DNA of 64,000 nucleotides from Psychromicrobium silvestre. GTDB taxonomy: Bacteria > Actinomycetota > Actinomycetes > Actinomycetales > Micrococcaceae. Of this stretch, positions 46,412 to 55,247 are shown in pieces (positions within the stretch are counted from its first letter, which is position 1; each line of letters starts with the position of its first letter). The stretch spans positions 682,001 through 746,000 of the forward strand of contig NZ_JACBYQ010000002.1 in NCBI RefSeq assembly GCF_013408295.1, read 5' to 3'. The translations under genes and the position numbers were made by a program. The notes under the pieces were generated by a model. The model saw only the letters and a program-made list of their open reading frames with translations, was not told where the DNA came from and did not search any database.

Positions 46412-47131
46412 ATGAGCGAGCAGACACCCAGCATCGCCGAACGAATCGATGCCTCCACCCAAGTGTTGCGCCACGGCCGCAGCACCGAGCGGACAGTCTT
46501 CTTTTCGGATGCGGTGTTCGCCATTGCGATGACCTTATTGGTACTGGACCTCCGGGTGGATTTACCGGCTAATCCCAGTGTGGAAGAGATCAATCAGGCG
46601 ATGGTTGAAAAGGTACCCGCTTTCGCCAGTTTCCTGCTCTCATTCGTCCTGGTGGGGGTCAACTGGGTCAATCATCACCGGCGATTCAAGGGCATCAAGT
46701 CATACGATGCCAGGTTGCAGAACTTCAATCTGCTGTTCCTGTTCTTCGTGGCTTTTATGCCGGTGCCCACCAGCCTGCTCTTCGCTAATGCGGGTTCGCC
46801 GTGGCCGGTAGTGCTCTACGCCGTTGTCGTTTCTGGGATTTCGCTCAGCCTGAATTTGATCTGGTGGCATGCCCACCGGGCCGGGCTAATGGACAAGATG
46901 GTATCCGAGGCGCTTTATCGTTACTCCTTGTATGCCACCGCTCCGGTCTGGGGAATCTTCTTACTTTCTATTCCGTTTGCCTTCGTCGGCAGCGGGTTGG
47001 CGCTTTACTTGTGGATCTTGATCCTCCCGGCCAGCGTCATTCAGCATCGGGTTCTGCGGCGACGATTTGTGCGCAGGGAAACCGCCCGGTTCGAGGCTGA
47101 GGACGCCGCAGCGGCGCAGACAGCAGAATAA
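46412..47131 (+). CDS. TMEM175 family (DUF1211) potassium channel-like protein
   Basis: A 239-residue membrane protein. The hallmark pore motif is near the N terminus: TVFFSDAVFAIAMTLLVLDL with FSD at residues 31-33. About six hydrophobic segments follow, matching the bacterial TMEM175 fold that forms tetrameric K+-selective channels. Cellular role in actinobacteria is not established. The gene is preceded by the MFS remnant and by its own promoter region. Confidence 0.85.
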   Translation: MSEQTPSIAERIDASTQVLRHGRSTERTVFFSDAVFAIAMTLLVLDLRVDLPANPSVEEINQAMVEKVPAFASFLLSFVLVGVNWVNHHRRFKGIKSYDARLQNFNLLFLFFVAFMPVPTSLLFANAGSPWPVVLYAVVVSGISLSLNLIWWHAHRAGLMDKMVSEALYRYSLYATAPVWGIFLLSIPFAFVGSGLALYLWILILPASVIQHRVLRRRFVRRETARFEAEDAAAAQTAE

Positions 47132-47156
47132 CCTGGGAGTGTGATAGACCGGAGGA

Positions 47157-49244
47157 ATGACAGATCAGCCTTCGGCAGCGAAGCCGGAAACGCCCTTTCA
47201 CGACCTCGATCATTACCTTGCCATCCCTCGGCTGAGCGGTCTGACGCTGAGCCCGGATGGCAAGCGGCTGGTCACCACGGTGGCCACCCTGGATCCGAAG
47301 AAAACCGGCTACCGCAACGCGCTCTGGCAGATCGACCCGCGAGGCACTGAGCCTGCCAGGCGGCTGACCAGGAGCGCAAAGGGCGAATCCGCTGCCGCTT
47401 TTACGGCGGACGGACGATTGCTGTTTACCTCCGCCCGGCCTGATCCGGAGGCTGCCGACGACGACTCCCGGGCCGCGCTCTGGGAACTGCCCGCGACCGG
47501 GGGCGAGGCGCGAGTGCTGCATTCCAGGGAAGGTGGTGTAGGCGGGTTCACCGTCAACACCAGCTCTAACGCCATTGTGGTGAGAGCATCCGTGCTGCCC
47601 GGTGCTGTGGATGAAGAGACGGATGCCGAACTGCGGAAGGCGCGCAAAGAAAAGAAGATCTCCGCGATCTTGCACTCGGGGTATCCGGTACGGTTCTGGG
47701 ATCGGGACCTAGGCCCGGACCAAGACCGGCTCTTCGTGCTGGAGGAGGTCCAGGAAGTTCCTGAGCTACCGGGAACTAGCGACTCAGGCAGCACCAGTAA
47801 ACTACGCCTCATCACGGAGGGCATTGGCGCTGGCTTGCTGGAATCGGAGACCGTGCTGAGCCCGGATGGAAGCTTCGCGCTCGTTGGCGTGTCCATTCCC
47901 GGGGCGAAGGCCGAGATGCGGATCCAGATCGAACGAATCGACACTCTTAGCGGGCAACGTGAAGTGTTGTTGGCTGCCGACGATGCCGATTTCTACCCTG
48001 GGCCAATCAGCCCCGCAGGTGACCGGGCCGTCGTCGTACGGGAGAGCCGCAGCACCCCGGAACAAGCGGTGAGCTATACGCTTTGGCTGCTCGACCTCAA
48101 CTCCGGTGAACGCAGCAGTTTGGCACCCGACTGGGATCGTTGGGGGAACCCGGTTGGCTGGCTGCCAGATGGCCGCACGCTGGTGCTGACGGCTGACCAC
48201 AATGGCAGATCCCCGATCTTCCTGATCGACGTCGAATCCGGCGCGGTTCGGCAGCTCACCGGGGACGATGCTGCATACACGAACGTGTTGGTAGCCCCCG
48301 ATGGTCAGGCGCTCTTTGCGCTCCGCAGCTCCTATGCCTTCCCCGCAGAAGCGGTCCGGGTCGAGCTGGCCAGCGGTGAGATCACCGCGCTCATTGGCCC
48401 GGTGGAACGGCCGAAGCTGCCAGGCAGGCTCGAAGAGGTCAGTACGACGGCGGCGGACGGCTCAACGGTGCGCGCTTGGCTGGTGTTACCCAAGGAAAAT
48501 GCCGGAGCCTCTCCCGCTTACCCCCTGCTGTTGTGGATTCACGGTGGACCGCTGGGGTCGTGGAATGCCTGGACCTGGCGGTGGAACCCAATGATCATGG
48601 CGGCTCGCGGCTATGCCGTGTTGTTGCCTGACCCGGCGCTCTCCACCGGTTACGGCCAGCAGTTCGTTCAGCGAGGCTGGGGTCGCTGGGGTGCCGAGCC
48701 TTTCACCGATCTGATGGCGATCACCGACGCTGTGGTGGCTAGGCCGGATATCGATGAGAGCCGAACGGCAGCCATGGGCGGGTCCTTCGGTGGTTATATG
48801 GCCAATTGGGTGGCCGGACACACCGATCGCTTTAAGGCCGTGGTGACCCATGCCAGCCTCTGGGAGCTTCCCGGCTTCAGCAGGAGCACCGATATGGCGA
48901 TGTACTGGCGGCGGGAGATGAGTGAACAAATGGCGGCGGAGAATTCACCGCACGCCTCGGTGTCCAAGATCGTCACACCCATGCTGGTGATCCATGGCGA
49001 TAAGGACTACCGGGTGCCGATCGGTGAGGGCCTCCGGCTCTGGTATGAGTTGCTGGCTTCCTCAGGACTGGCTGCCGATGAGAGGGGCGAGAGCCCGCAT
49101 AGATTCCTTTATTTTCCGGATGAGAACCACTGGATTCTCAAACCCCAGCACAGCCTGGTTTGGTATTCGGTGGTCGAGAGCTTCCTTGCGGAACATGTCC
49201 TGGGCCAGGAACTCAAGCCGGTCAAAGAGCTGGGCCTGGCTTAG
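47157..49244 (+). CDS. S9 family peptidase (prolyl oligopeptidase type)
   Basis: A 695-residue protein with an N-terminal beta-propeller region (about residues 15-400) and a C-terminal alpha/beta hydrolase domain. The catalytic Ser is in MGGSFGGYMANWVAG, the Asp in IHGDKDYRVPIGEG and the His in PDENHWILKPQ. No signal peptide is seen, so it probably degrades peptides in the cytoplasm. GGAGGA precedes the ATG. Confidence 0.9.
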   Translation: MTDQPSAAKPETPFHDLDHYLAIPRLSGLTLSPDGKRLVTTVATLDPKKTGYRNALWQIDPRGTEPARRLTRSAKGESAAAFTADGRLLFTSARPDPEAADDDSRAALWELPATGGEARVLHSREGGVGGFTVNTSSNAIVVRASVLPGAVDEETDAELRKARKEKKISAILHSGYPVRFWDRDLGPDQDRLFVLEEVQEVPELPGTSDSGSTSKLRLITEGIGAGLLESETVLSPDGSFALVGVSIPGAKAEMRIQIERIDTLSGQREVLLAADDADFYPGPISPAGDRAVVVRESRSTPEQAVSYTLWLLDLNSGERSSLAPDWDRWGNPVGWLPDGRTLVLTADHNGRSPIFLIDVESGAVRQLTGDDAAYTNVLVAPDGQALFALRSSYAFPAEAVRVELASGEITALIGPVERPKLPGRLEEVSTTAADGSTVRAWLVLPKENAGASPAYPLLLWIHGGPLGSWNAWTWRWNPMIMAARGYAVLLPDPALSTGYGQQFVQRGWGRWGAEPFTDLMAITDAVVARPDIDESRTAAMGGSFGGYMANWVAGHTDRFKAVVTHASLWELPGFSRSTDMAMYWRREMSEQMAAENSPHASVSKIVTPMLVIHGDKDYRVPIGEGLRLWYELLASSGLAADERGESPHRFLYFPDENHWILKPQHSLVWYSVVESFLAEHVLGQELKPVKELGLA

Positions 49245-49291
49245 CCGGTGATAGAGCGAGATAGTCTGCTGGCTCGCCATAGGATGATTGG

Positions 49292-49795
49292 GTGAGCACT
49301 TTCGTCATCCGCCCGGCACGCACCTCAGACGTCCCTGCTATCAAGGCTCTGGTGGCTCCCTTGGCCTCTCGACGGGTGCTGATGGCTAAGGAGACGGTGG
49401 CCTATTTCGAAGGCATCCAGGAGATGTGGGTTGCGGAGTCCCCCGATGGGGTGGTGGGTTGCGGTGCCCTGCATGTGATGTGGGAAGATCTTGCCGAGAT
49501 TCGGACCCTGGCCGCAGCCCCGGACTGGCTCGGTCGTGGGCTGGGACATGCCCTGGTGGAACGGCTTCTAGAGGAGGCTCGAAGCCTCGGTGTGAGCCGG
49601 GTTTTCTGTCTGACTTTTGAGGTGGATTTCTTCCGTCGGCACGGCTTCGAAGTAATGGCAGATCAAACCGCGGTGGACCCGCAGGTCTATTCGGAGTTGT
49701 TGCGCTCACACGATGAGGGCGTAGCCGAATTCCTCGATCTGGCACGGGTGAAGCCAAACACCCTGGGCAATACCAGGATGCTCCTGCTTCTCTAA
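49292..49795 (+). CDS. Amino-acid N-acetyltransferase (GNAT, ArgA-like)
   Basis: A 167-residue GNAT protein. The acetyl-CoA-binding region is IRTLAAAPDWLGRGLGHALVERLLEEA, and the strand FCLTFEVDFFRRHGFEVM follows. It resembles the short actinobacterial N-acetylglutamate synthases (for example Rv2747), which feed arginine synthesis, so this is the best guess; the substrate is not proven. The GTG start is at 49292. It is followed by the TetR gene. Confidence 0.8.
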   Translation: MSTFVIRPARTSDVPAIKALVAPLASRRVLMAKETVAYFEGIQEMWVAESPDGVVGCGALHVMWEDLAEIRTLAAAPDWLGRGLGHALVERLLEEARSLGVSRVFCLTFEVDFFRRHGFEVMADQTAVDPQVYSELLRSHDEGVAEFLDLARVKPNTLGNTRMLLLL

Positions 49796-49820
49796 CTCTC
49801 AACTCGCGATATGTTGGGGG

Positions 49821-50579
49821 ATGAGCGAACCGGAGCTGATCAACCTGCTGCCGGCCGGCGTCGCGCTCTCCTGGGGCCTGGCTCCGGCGAGCACCCGGGG
49901 GCCCAAACCCGGAATGAGTGTGCCGCAGATCGTAACGGCCGCGATGGCGATAGCCGATGAGGGTGGCCTGGCTGCGGTTTCGATGAAAAGCGTTGCCGAC
50001 CGGCTGGGATTCACTGCGATGAGCCTCTATCGCTACCTCAGTTCCAAAGAGGACCTGCTGATTCTGATGCTGGACGCTGGCTTTGGGCCGGTGCCCGAGA
50101 AAATTGCCGCCGCCCAAGGCTGGCGGGCGCGCTGCCGAGCCTGGTCCAGAGCCGTCTACTTAGGCATTCTGGAGCGGCCTTGGTTAGCGGACATCCCAAT
50201 TGGCGGTGCGCCGATGACCTATTTCCAGATGCGCTGGCTGGAATCCGCCCTGCAAGCGCTCGCTGAAACTCCGCTCAGCGGGGCCGAGAAGCTGAATACC
50301 GCGCTCACGCTTAGTTCGCTCGCTATGGCCAATGCCAGGCTGACCCGGGATATGCGGCAAGGGCAGGGGCAAGATGGAGCGGCAGATGTTGGACGCCGCT
50401 TCGAGGAGGCACTGCTTGGGCTGCTCCCGCTAGGAGACTTTCCGGAACTTGCACCGCTCGTGCGGGGGAATGCCTTCAGCGACGGTGATGACGATGAGCA
50501 CGAGCATTTTGAGTTCGCCATGGAACTAGTGCTGGACGGCGTAGCCCACAGGGTAGATGCCTCGGGAGCTGCGGGCTAG
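49821..50579 (+). CDS. TetR/AcrR family transcriptional regulator
   Basis: A 252-residue protein with a TetR HTH (AAVSMKSVADRLGFTAMSLYRYLSSKEDLLILML, residues 50-85) and a C-terminal TetR_C domain. The N-terminal ~35 residues form a poorly conserved extension. It lies upstream of dhaKLM on the same strand, with an intergenic stretch that holds short inverted repeats, so it may control the dihydroxyacetone kinase genes. Ligand unknown. Confidence 0.85.
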   Translation: MSEPELINLLPAGVALSWGLAPASTRGPKPGMSVPQIVTAAMAIADEGGLAAVSMKSVADRLGFTAMSLYRYLSSKEDLLILMLDAGFGPVPEKIAAAQGWRARCRAWSRAVYLGILERPWLADIPIGGAPMTYFQMRWLESALQALAETPLSGAEKLNTALTLSSLAMANARLTRDMRQGQGQDGAADVGRRFEEALLGLLPLGDFPELAPLVRGNAFSDGDDDEHEHFEFAMELVLDGVAHRVDASGAAG

Positions 50580-50627
50580 GCTTAGGACTAGGCTAGAAAA
50601 TAGCCGCAAACTGCAGGCATTTGCCAC

Positions 50628-50647
50628 AGACAACTGTCATAGACAAC
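50628..50647. promoter_or_regulatory. Inverted repeats upstream of dhaK
   Basis: AGACAAC occurs twice, at 50628-50634 and 50641-50647, and overlapping inverted repeats GACA-AC-TGTC (50629-50638) and TGTC-ATA-GACA (50635-50645) are present. This lies about 15 bases before the dhaK ATG and is a candidate operator for the adjacent TetR-type regulator. Confidence 0.45.
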
Positions 50648-50661
50648 GACGTGAGGCAGCC

Positions 50662-51660
50662 ATGAAAAAGCTTATTAATGATCCTAAGAACGTGGTGCAG
50701 GAATCGGTCCAGGGCTTCGGCCTTGCTCATGCCGATCTGGTCGAGGTTCACCCCGATCCGCTCTTTGTGAGCCGTCGCCAACCGAAGAGCAATAAAGTCG
50801 GTTTGGTTTCCGGTGGTGGCTCCGGTCATGAGCCTTTGCACGCCGGCTACGTTGGCTTCGGCATGCTGGATGCCGCGGTACCCGGCGCAGTATTCACCTC
50901 GCCCACCCCGGATGCGATTATCCCGGCCACGGTCGCCGCGGATTCCGGCGCCGGGGTACTGCACATCGTGAAGAACTACACGGGCGATCTGCTCAATTTC
51001 GAGACCGCCGCCGAAATGGCTGCCGCAGAAGGAATCGAGGTCCGCACCGTACTGGTCAATGACGACGTCGCCGTCGAGGACTCGCTCTACACCGCGGGTA
51101 GGCGCGGGGTTGGCGGCACAGTGCTGGTGGAAAAGATTGCCGGGGCAGCCGCCGAGCGCGGTGACGACCTCGATGCCGTAACGGCTATTGCACAGCGGGT
51201 CAATGACAATGTGCGCACCATGGGAGTCGCCCTAAGCGCCTGCACGGTGCCACACGCTGGAGTGCCAAGTTTCGATCTTGAGGAGAACGAAATCGAGATC
51301 GGCATCGGCATCCACGGTGAGCCTGGCCGGCACCGGATTGCCATGGAACCCGCCGATGGGATCACCGCACGTTTGCTGGAACCCGTCCTCGAGGACCTTG
51401 GCGTGGGCTCCGGTGAACAGGTGCTGCTCTTTGTCAACGGCATGGGCGGCACCCCGCTGAGCGAGCTTTACATCGTCTATCGGCGGGCCACCGAGCTGCT
51501 GAAGGAACGCGGCATCGAGATTGGACGTTCCTTGGTGGGTAACTACATCACCGCACTGGAGATGCAGGGTTGCTCCATTTCGGTACTTCGCTTAGACCAA
51601 GAACTGACCGAGTTGTGGGACGCCCCGGTGCATACCGCGGCGCTGCGCTGGGGATTCTAG
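50662..51660 (+). CDS. dhaK: Dihydroxyacetone kinase subunit DhaK
   Basis: A 332-residue protein that binds dihydroxyacetone covalently through a His in the segment SACTVPHAGVPSF. Other family marks are VSGGGSGHEPLHAGYVG and the FTSPTPDAIIPA stretch. The start is ATG 50662, with an in-frame upstream extension rejected because it overlaps the intergenic region. The PTS-type kinase (DhaK-DhaL-DhaM) uses phosphate from PEP via DhaM. Confidence 0.95.
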   Translation: MKKLINDPKNVVQESVQGFGLAHADLVEVHPDPLFVSRRQPKSNKVGLVSGGGSGHEPLHAGYVGFGMLDAAVPGAVFTSPTPDAIIPATVAADSGAGVLHIVKNYTGDLLNFETAAEMAAAEGIEVRTVLVNDDVAVEDSLYTAGRRGVGGTVLVEKIAGAAAERGDDLDAVTAIAQRVNDNVRTMGVALSACTVPHAGVPSFDLEENEIEIGIGIHGEPGRHRIAMEPADGITARLLEPVLEDLGVGSGEQVLLFVNGMGGTPLSELYIVYRRATELLKERGIEIGRSLVGNYITALEMQGCSISVLRLDQELTELWDAPVHTAALRWGF

Positions 51661-51679
51661 AAAAGGGGAAAGCAACACG

Positions 51680-52312
51680 ATGCTGGATTCTGAATGGGCC
51701 GTGGCCTGGGTCAAGGCGGCTGCGGCCAGCGTGGCCGAGCATAAAATGGAGCTAATTGAGCTAGACCGAGTGATCGGCGACGGCGATCACGGCGAGAACC
51801 TGGACCGTGGGTTTCAAGCCGTGCTGGCAAAACTTGAGACCAATTTCGAAACTCCAGGCGAGGTGTTCAAGCTGCTAGCCATGACCTTGATGTCCGTGGT
51901 GGGCGGGGCAGCCGGTCCGCTTTATGGCACTGCCTTCCTGCGTGCAGCGACGGCAGCCGGCGAGGCGAGCGCGCTGAATTCGGACCAGCTAGCGACGGTG
52001 CTGGCCGCCGCCCGCGATGGGATTGTGGCCAGGGGCAAGGCCGAGCCGGGGGACAAGACCATGGTGGATGCCTGGACCCCGGCGGTGGAAGCCGCCGATG
52101 AAGCGGTGGAAAACGGCCTGAGTCCGGAAGAAGTATTGACCGCAGCGGCCGCTGCAGCCGAGCAAGGGGCGACGGATACCGAACCCTTGCAGGCTCGCAA
52201 GGGCAGGGCCAGCTACCTGGGCGAACGTAGCATCGGCCACCGAGACCCCGGCGCGCAGTCCACCGCCTTGATCCTGCGTTGCGCAGCTAGCACGGCGCGG
52301 GATGCCGCATGA
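51680..52312 (+). CDS. dhaL: Dihydroxyacetone kinase subunit DhaL
   Basis: A 210-residue ADP-binding subunit. The metal-ADP site shows as the Asp cluster VIGDGDHGENLDRGF, and TMVDAWTPAVEA and SYLGERSIGHRDPGAQST are family-typical. It carries phosphate from DhaM to the substrate on DhaK. AAAGGGGA precedes the ATG, and its stop overlaps the dhaM start. Confidence 0.94.
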   Translation: MLDSEWAVAWVKAAAASVAEHKMELIELDRVIGDGDHGENLDRGFQAVLAKLETNFETPGEVFKLLAMTLMSVVGGAAGPLYGTAFLRAATAAGEASALNSDQLATVLAAARDGIVARGKAEPGDKTMVDAWTPAVEAADEAVENGLSPEEVLTAAAAAAEQGATDTEPLQARKGRASYLGERSIGHRDPGAQSTALILRCAASTARDAA

Positions 52313-53016
52313 CGGTTTCCTTGGTCATTGTTTCGCACAGTGAAAAACTTGCCCAGGGGGTGGCCGAACTAGCCGGACAGATGGCACCCGAGGTACGGAT
52401 CATCGCGGCGGGCGGAATGGACCCGGACGCGGCCGGGCACAGCGCCTTGGGCACCTCGCTGGCCAAGATCTCCGCCGCCCTGGAATCAGCCAATGCCGGT
52501 GACGGGGTGCTGCTGCTTGCCGATTTGGGTTCCGCCGTGATGACCGCCGAATCGGTGCTGGAGTTTGCCGGAAATCCTGCCGACCAACAGCTTGCCGATG
52601 CGGCCCTGGTAGAAGGGGCGGTTGCGGCTGCGGTTACCGCCGCTGGCGGCGCCAGTCTGGCTGCGGTGCGGGCGGCTGCCGAAACGGCTCGGTCAGCCGG
52701 TCCGGCATTTGGTACGACGGCGTCCCCGGCAGCTCAGGCTGCAGCCGCGCCTTCCGGACGGCTACTTGAAGAAGACCTGGTACTCATTAACCCGATGGGT
52801 TTGCACGCCCGTCCGGCGGCAACCTTGGCCGCCGCCCTGGGCGCGATGAACGTGGAGATCGAAATAAACGGCGTGGATGCACAATCGGTGATGATGCTGA
52901 TGACCCTTGGTGCGGGGCAGGGGAGCACCCTGCACGTTGCGGCGAGCGGTGCTGATGCTCGCCGGGCCGTTGAGCTGGTGCGCACCGAGGTGGAGAACGG
53001 CTTCGGCGAGCTTTAG
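52309..53016 (+). CDS. dhaM: PTS-dependent phosphoryl donor DhaM (EIIA-HPr fusion)
   Basis: A 235-residue fusion. The EIIA(Dha) domain (residues 1-130) has the phosphorylated His10 in LVIVSHSEKLAQG. After an Ala-rich linker, an HPr domain (about 155-235) carries its own site His166 in NPMGLHARPAATLA. The E. coli DhaM has an additional enzyme-I-like domain that is absent here, so this protein depends on the general PTS enzyme I. Phosphate flows PEP to EI to DhaM to DhaL. Confidence 0.93.
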   Translation: MTVSLVIVSHSEKLAQGVAELAGQMAPEVRIIAAGGMDPDAAGHSALGTSLAKISAALESANAGDGVLLLADLGSAVMTAESVLEFAGNPADQQLADAALVEGAVAAAVTAAGGASLAAVRAAAETARSAGPAFGTTASPAAQAAAAPSGRLLEEDLVLINPMGLHARPAATLAAALGAMNVEIEINGVDAQSVMMLMTLGAGQGSTLHVAASGADARRAVELVRTEVENGFGEL

Positions 53017-53027
53017 TCAGGTCGAAC

Positions 53028-53081
53028 TAGCCGGGCTAATTTAGCCGAGTTAATTTAGCCGGGCCATTTTAGCCGGGCAGG
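53028..53081. repeat. 14-bp tandem repeat at the dhaM-mutY convergent boundary
   Basis: Four imperfect units start with TAGCC and continue with (G/A)GG/GTTAATT-like sequence: 53028, 53042, 53056 and a truncated one at 53070. The first begins 12 bases past the dhaM stop, and the last two overlap the 3' end of mutY on the other strand. This is probably a slippage product at gene ends. Confidence 0.8.
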
Positions 53082-54025
53082 CTGAGCCCGGCCGCACTAC
53101 GTTGTGCCAGTCCTTCTTGCAGCAGATCCTGCAGGATTCGTTCCAGCCGCGAGTTCTCGCTTTCCAGCGCGTGCAAATGCCTGAGACTTCTGCTCAGCTC
53201 GGCGTCCCCGATCAGCACCGGCTCGGTGAAGAACATGTCCCAAGGGGTTGGGGAATCCGTAGCTCTTAAAACGGCCATTACGGCCCCCCGGAGCTGTCGA
53301 TCGGTACCGGCCCAGGGCTGGCCCTTGGGCCGATAAATCGGTTCTGGTTCGCCCGCCGCAATCCAGGCGCAGCTAGCCCGTACCGGACACAGAGCGCATT
53401 GCGGAGAACGAGCCGTGCAGAGCAGCGCTCCGAGTTCCATGGAGGCCGCGTTCCAGCGCACCGAATTAGTGGCCTCGAGTGGCAGCAGGGACTCAGCCAA
53501 AGCCATTTCGGCGGCATTGAGAGTCGGTGCGGGCAGCGCTAGCCCGGAGAACAGCCGAGCTTCGACTCGACGAATATTGGTATCCACCACGGTAGCCCGC
53601 ACCCCGAAGGCAAAAGCCGCCACGGCCGCCGCCGTGTAATCTCCAATACCGGGCAGGGACTTGAGTTCGGCCACCGTGCCGGGCACTTCGCCGTCGTACT
53701 CCTCGGTGATCCGCAGCGCCGCCGCATGCAGCCGCAGCGCCCGCCGTGGGTAGCCCAACCGACCCCAGGCCCGTACTGCCTCACCGCTGGGCTCCGCGGC
53801 CAGTGCGGCCGGAGTTGGCCAGCGCTCCAACCACTCCTGCCAGCGTGGCAGCACTCGAACCACGGGGGTCTGTTGCAGCATGATTTCACTGACCAGCACA
53901 CCCCAGGGGGTGCACTCGGCTGCACGCCACGGCAAATCGCGGGCATTGGTTGCGAACCAGTCGATAATCGCGCTCTGTTCGGGGCTGAGTGCAAGATGGG
54001 GAGATCTATCCATAGCGGGTTTCAT
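53069..54025 (-). CDS. mutY: A/G-specific adenine glycosylase
   Basis: A 318-residue DNA repair enzyme removing adenine opposite 8-oxoguanine. The catalytic Glu47 lies in VSEIMLQQTPV, the helix-hairpin-helix loop is SLPGIGDYTAAAVAAFAFG, and the catalytic Asp148 lies in VVDTNIRRVE. The [4Fe-4S] Cys are 203, 210, 213 and 219 (C-X6-C-X2-C-X5-C). The C-terminal domain is short, so it lacks the full NUDIX-like 8-oxoG-recognition module of E. coli MutY, as is common in actinobacteria. ATG 54025 is preferred over GTG 54028. Confidence 0.92.
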   Translation of the reverse strand: MKPAMDRSPHLALSPEQSAIIDWFATNARDLPWRAAECTPWGVLVSEIMLQQTPVVRVLPRWQEWLERWPTPAALAAEPSGEAVRAWGRLGYPRRALRLHAAALRITEEYDGEVPGTVAELKSLPGIGDYTAAAVAAFAFGVRATVVDTNIRRVEARLFSGLALPAPTLNAAEMALAESLLPLEATNSVRWNAASMELGALLCTARSPQCALCPVRASCAWIAAGEPEPIYRPKGQPWAGTDRQLRGAVMAVLRATDSPTPWDMFFTEPVLIGDAELSRSLRHLHALESENSRLERILQDLLQEGLAQRSAAGLSLPG

Positions 54026-54065
54026 CACTTCAAACGTAATATCTTTCTCAGAGACTTACCATTCT

Positions 54066-54082
54066 GATCACTGTAGGTGATC
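54066..54082. promoter_or_regulatory. Inverted repeat upstream of the WXG100-like gene
   Basis: GATCAC (54066-54071) and GTGATC (54077-54082) form a perfect inverted repeat around five bases in the AT-rich divergent region before the WXG100-like gene, about 20 bases from its start. A regulatory site is plausible but unassigned. Confidence 0.45.
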
Positions 54083-54102
54083 TTCATGAACAAGGAGTGT
54101 CA

Positions 54103-55191
54103 ATGGCTGGCGAGATGCTGGGCGCGAATCCCGAAGATCTGCGGGATTTAGCACGCCAGATGAATGCCTCCGCGGAAAAGTTGGAGAGTGCCGCCGCAGG
54201 AATTCATGGTCGAATTTCCAGTGTGCGTTGGGGCGGCCCGGATGCGCATGATTTTCGGGGTAACTGGGCCTCTGCCTTTCGGCCCAGGCTGGAAAGCGCG
54301 AGCAATTTGCTCAGGACCACCGGCAAGAGTCTGATTGAGCAAGCCAAGGCCCAGGAACAGACCTCCAGTGTGGACGGCGGCGGCGGAAACCCCGGCACGC
54401 CCGGAAACCCCGGTAAGGCTGCGGACGGTGAGCGGGGCTCCAAGGATAAAAACCAGTACGACTGGGGTTCTAAGACCTCCACCGAGGGAAGCTGGGGAGA
54501 AAAGGGTGGCCTAGCTTCCGCCGAGGCGGGAGCTAGTGCGCGCGCCGGTGCCGACGCCGATGCGGATGCTTCGGCCGGGGTGGAAGGCGGGGAAGCTAAG
54601 GCAGAAGCCTCCGCGCACGCCGAGATTGGCGCGGGCGCGGAAGCCCACGCCGAAGGACAAGCCCTGGGCGGCCTAGTCAAGGGCGATGCCAAGGCCGAAG
54701 CGTATGCAGGAGCGAGGGCCGCGGCCGAAACCTCGGCGAGTGCCAGCCTTGCCGAAGGACTCAACGCCAAAGCCGAGGCATCGGCCATGGTCGGCGTGGA
54801 AGCCTCCGCACATGCCGGTGGATCGGTGCTGGGTGGCTTCGCGGGCGGCAATGCCGACGCTTCAGCCGCCGCCGGAGCCGCTGCCAGAGGGAGTGCGGAA
54901 GCCCATCTGGGGCTCGACGGCGCTAAAGCCTCGGTGGAGGGCGATGCCTTTGCCGGGGCTGAGGCCAGGGCTGCTGCGGACGTTCAAGTAGCCGGGGTTA
55001 GCACCGGAGTCGAAGCCTCTGCGATGGCTGGGGTGGGAGTCCGAGCCAAGCTCGACGCGGAAGTGTCCATGGATAAGGTTGGCTTCGAATTCAAATTTGG
55101 GGCAGCCCTTGGCTTGGGCGCCACCGTGGGTGGCCATGTCGAGTTCTCGCCGAAAAACATCATTAAGCACATCAATCCCTTCCATTGGTAG
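54103..55191 (+). CDS. WXG100-like protein with long Ala-alternating repeat domain
   Basis: The 362-residue protein starts with about 85 residues of WXG100-like helical hairpin: two amphipathic helices around the turn SSVRWGGPDAHDF (W-G-G at residues 43-45). Residues 88-125 are a Gly/Pro/Ser linker. Residues 130-330 are striking: nearly every second residue is Ala or Gly, alternating with charged or small residues (for example GADADADASAG and AKAEASAHAE), with imperfect ~45-residue units. The C terminus ends VEFSPKNIIKHINPFHW. AAGGAG precedes the ATG. Type VII secretion export and an envelope or effector role are inferred; no T7SS machinery gene is in the window. Confidence 0.7.
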   Translation: MAGEMLGANPEDLRDLARQMNASAEKLESAAAGIHGRISSVRWGGPDAHDFRGNWASAFRPRLESASNLLRTTGKSLIEQAKAQEQTSSVDGGGGNPGTPGNPGKAADGERGSKDKNQYDWGSKTSTEGSWGEKGGLASAEAGASARAGADADADASAGVEGGEAKAEASAHAEIGAGAEAHAEGQALGGLVKGDAKAEAYAGARAAAETSASASLAEGLNAKAEASAMVGVEASAHAGGSVLGGFAGGNADASAAAGAAARGSAEAHLGLDGAKASVEGDAFAGAEARAAADVQVAGVSTGVEASAMAGVGVRAKLDAEVSMDKVGFEFKFGAALGLGATVGGHVEFSPKNIIKHINPFHW

Positions 55192-55247
55192 TCTGGCAAC
55201 TGCCAACCTGACTTTTGGACGAGCACACAATCCGTAAAGGACTAATC

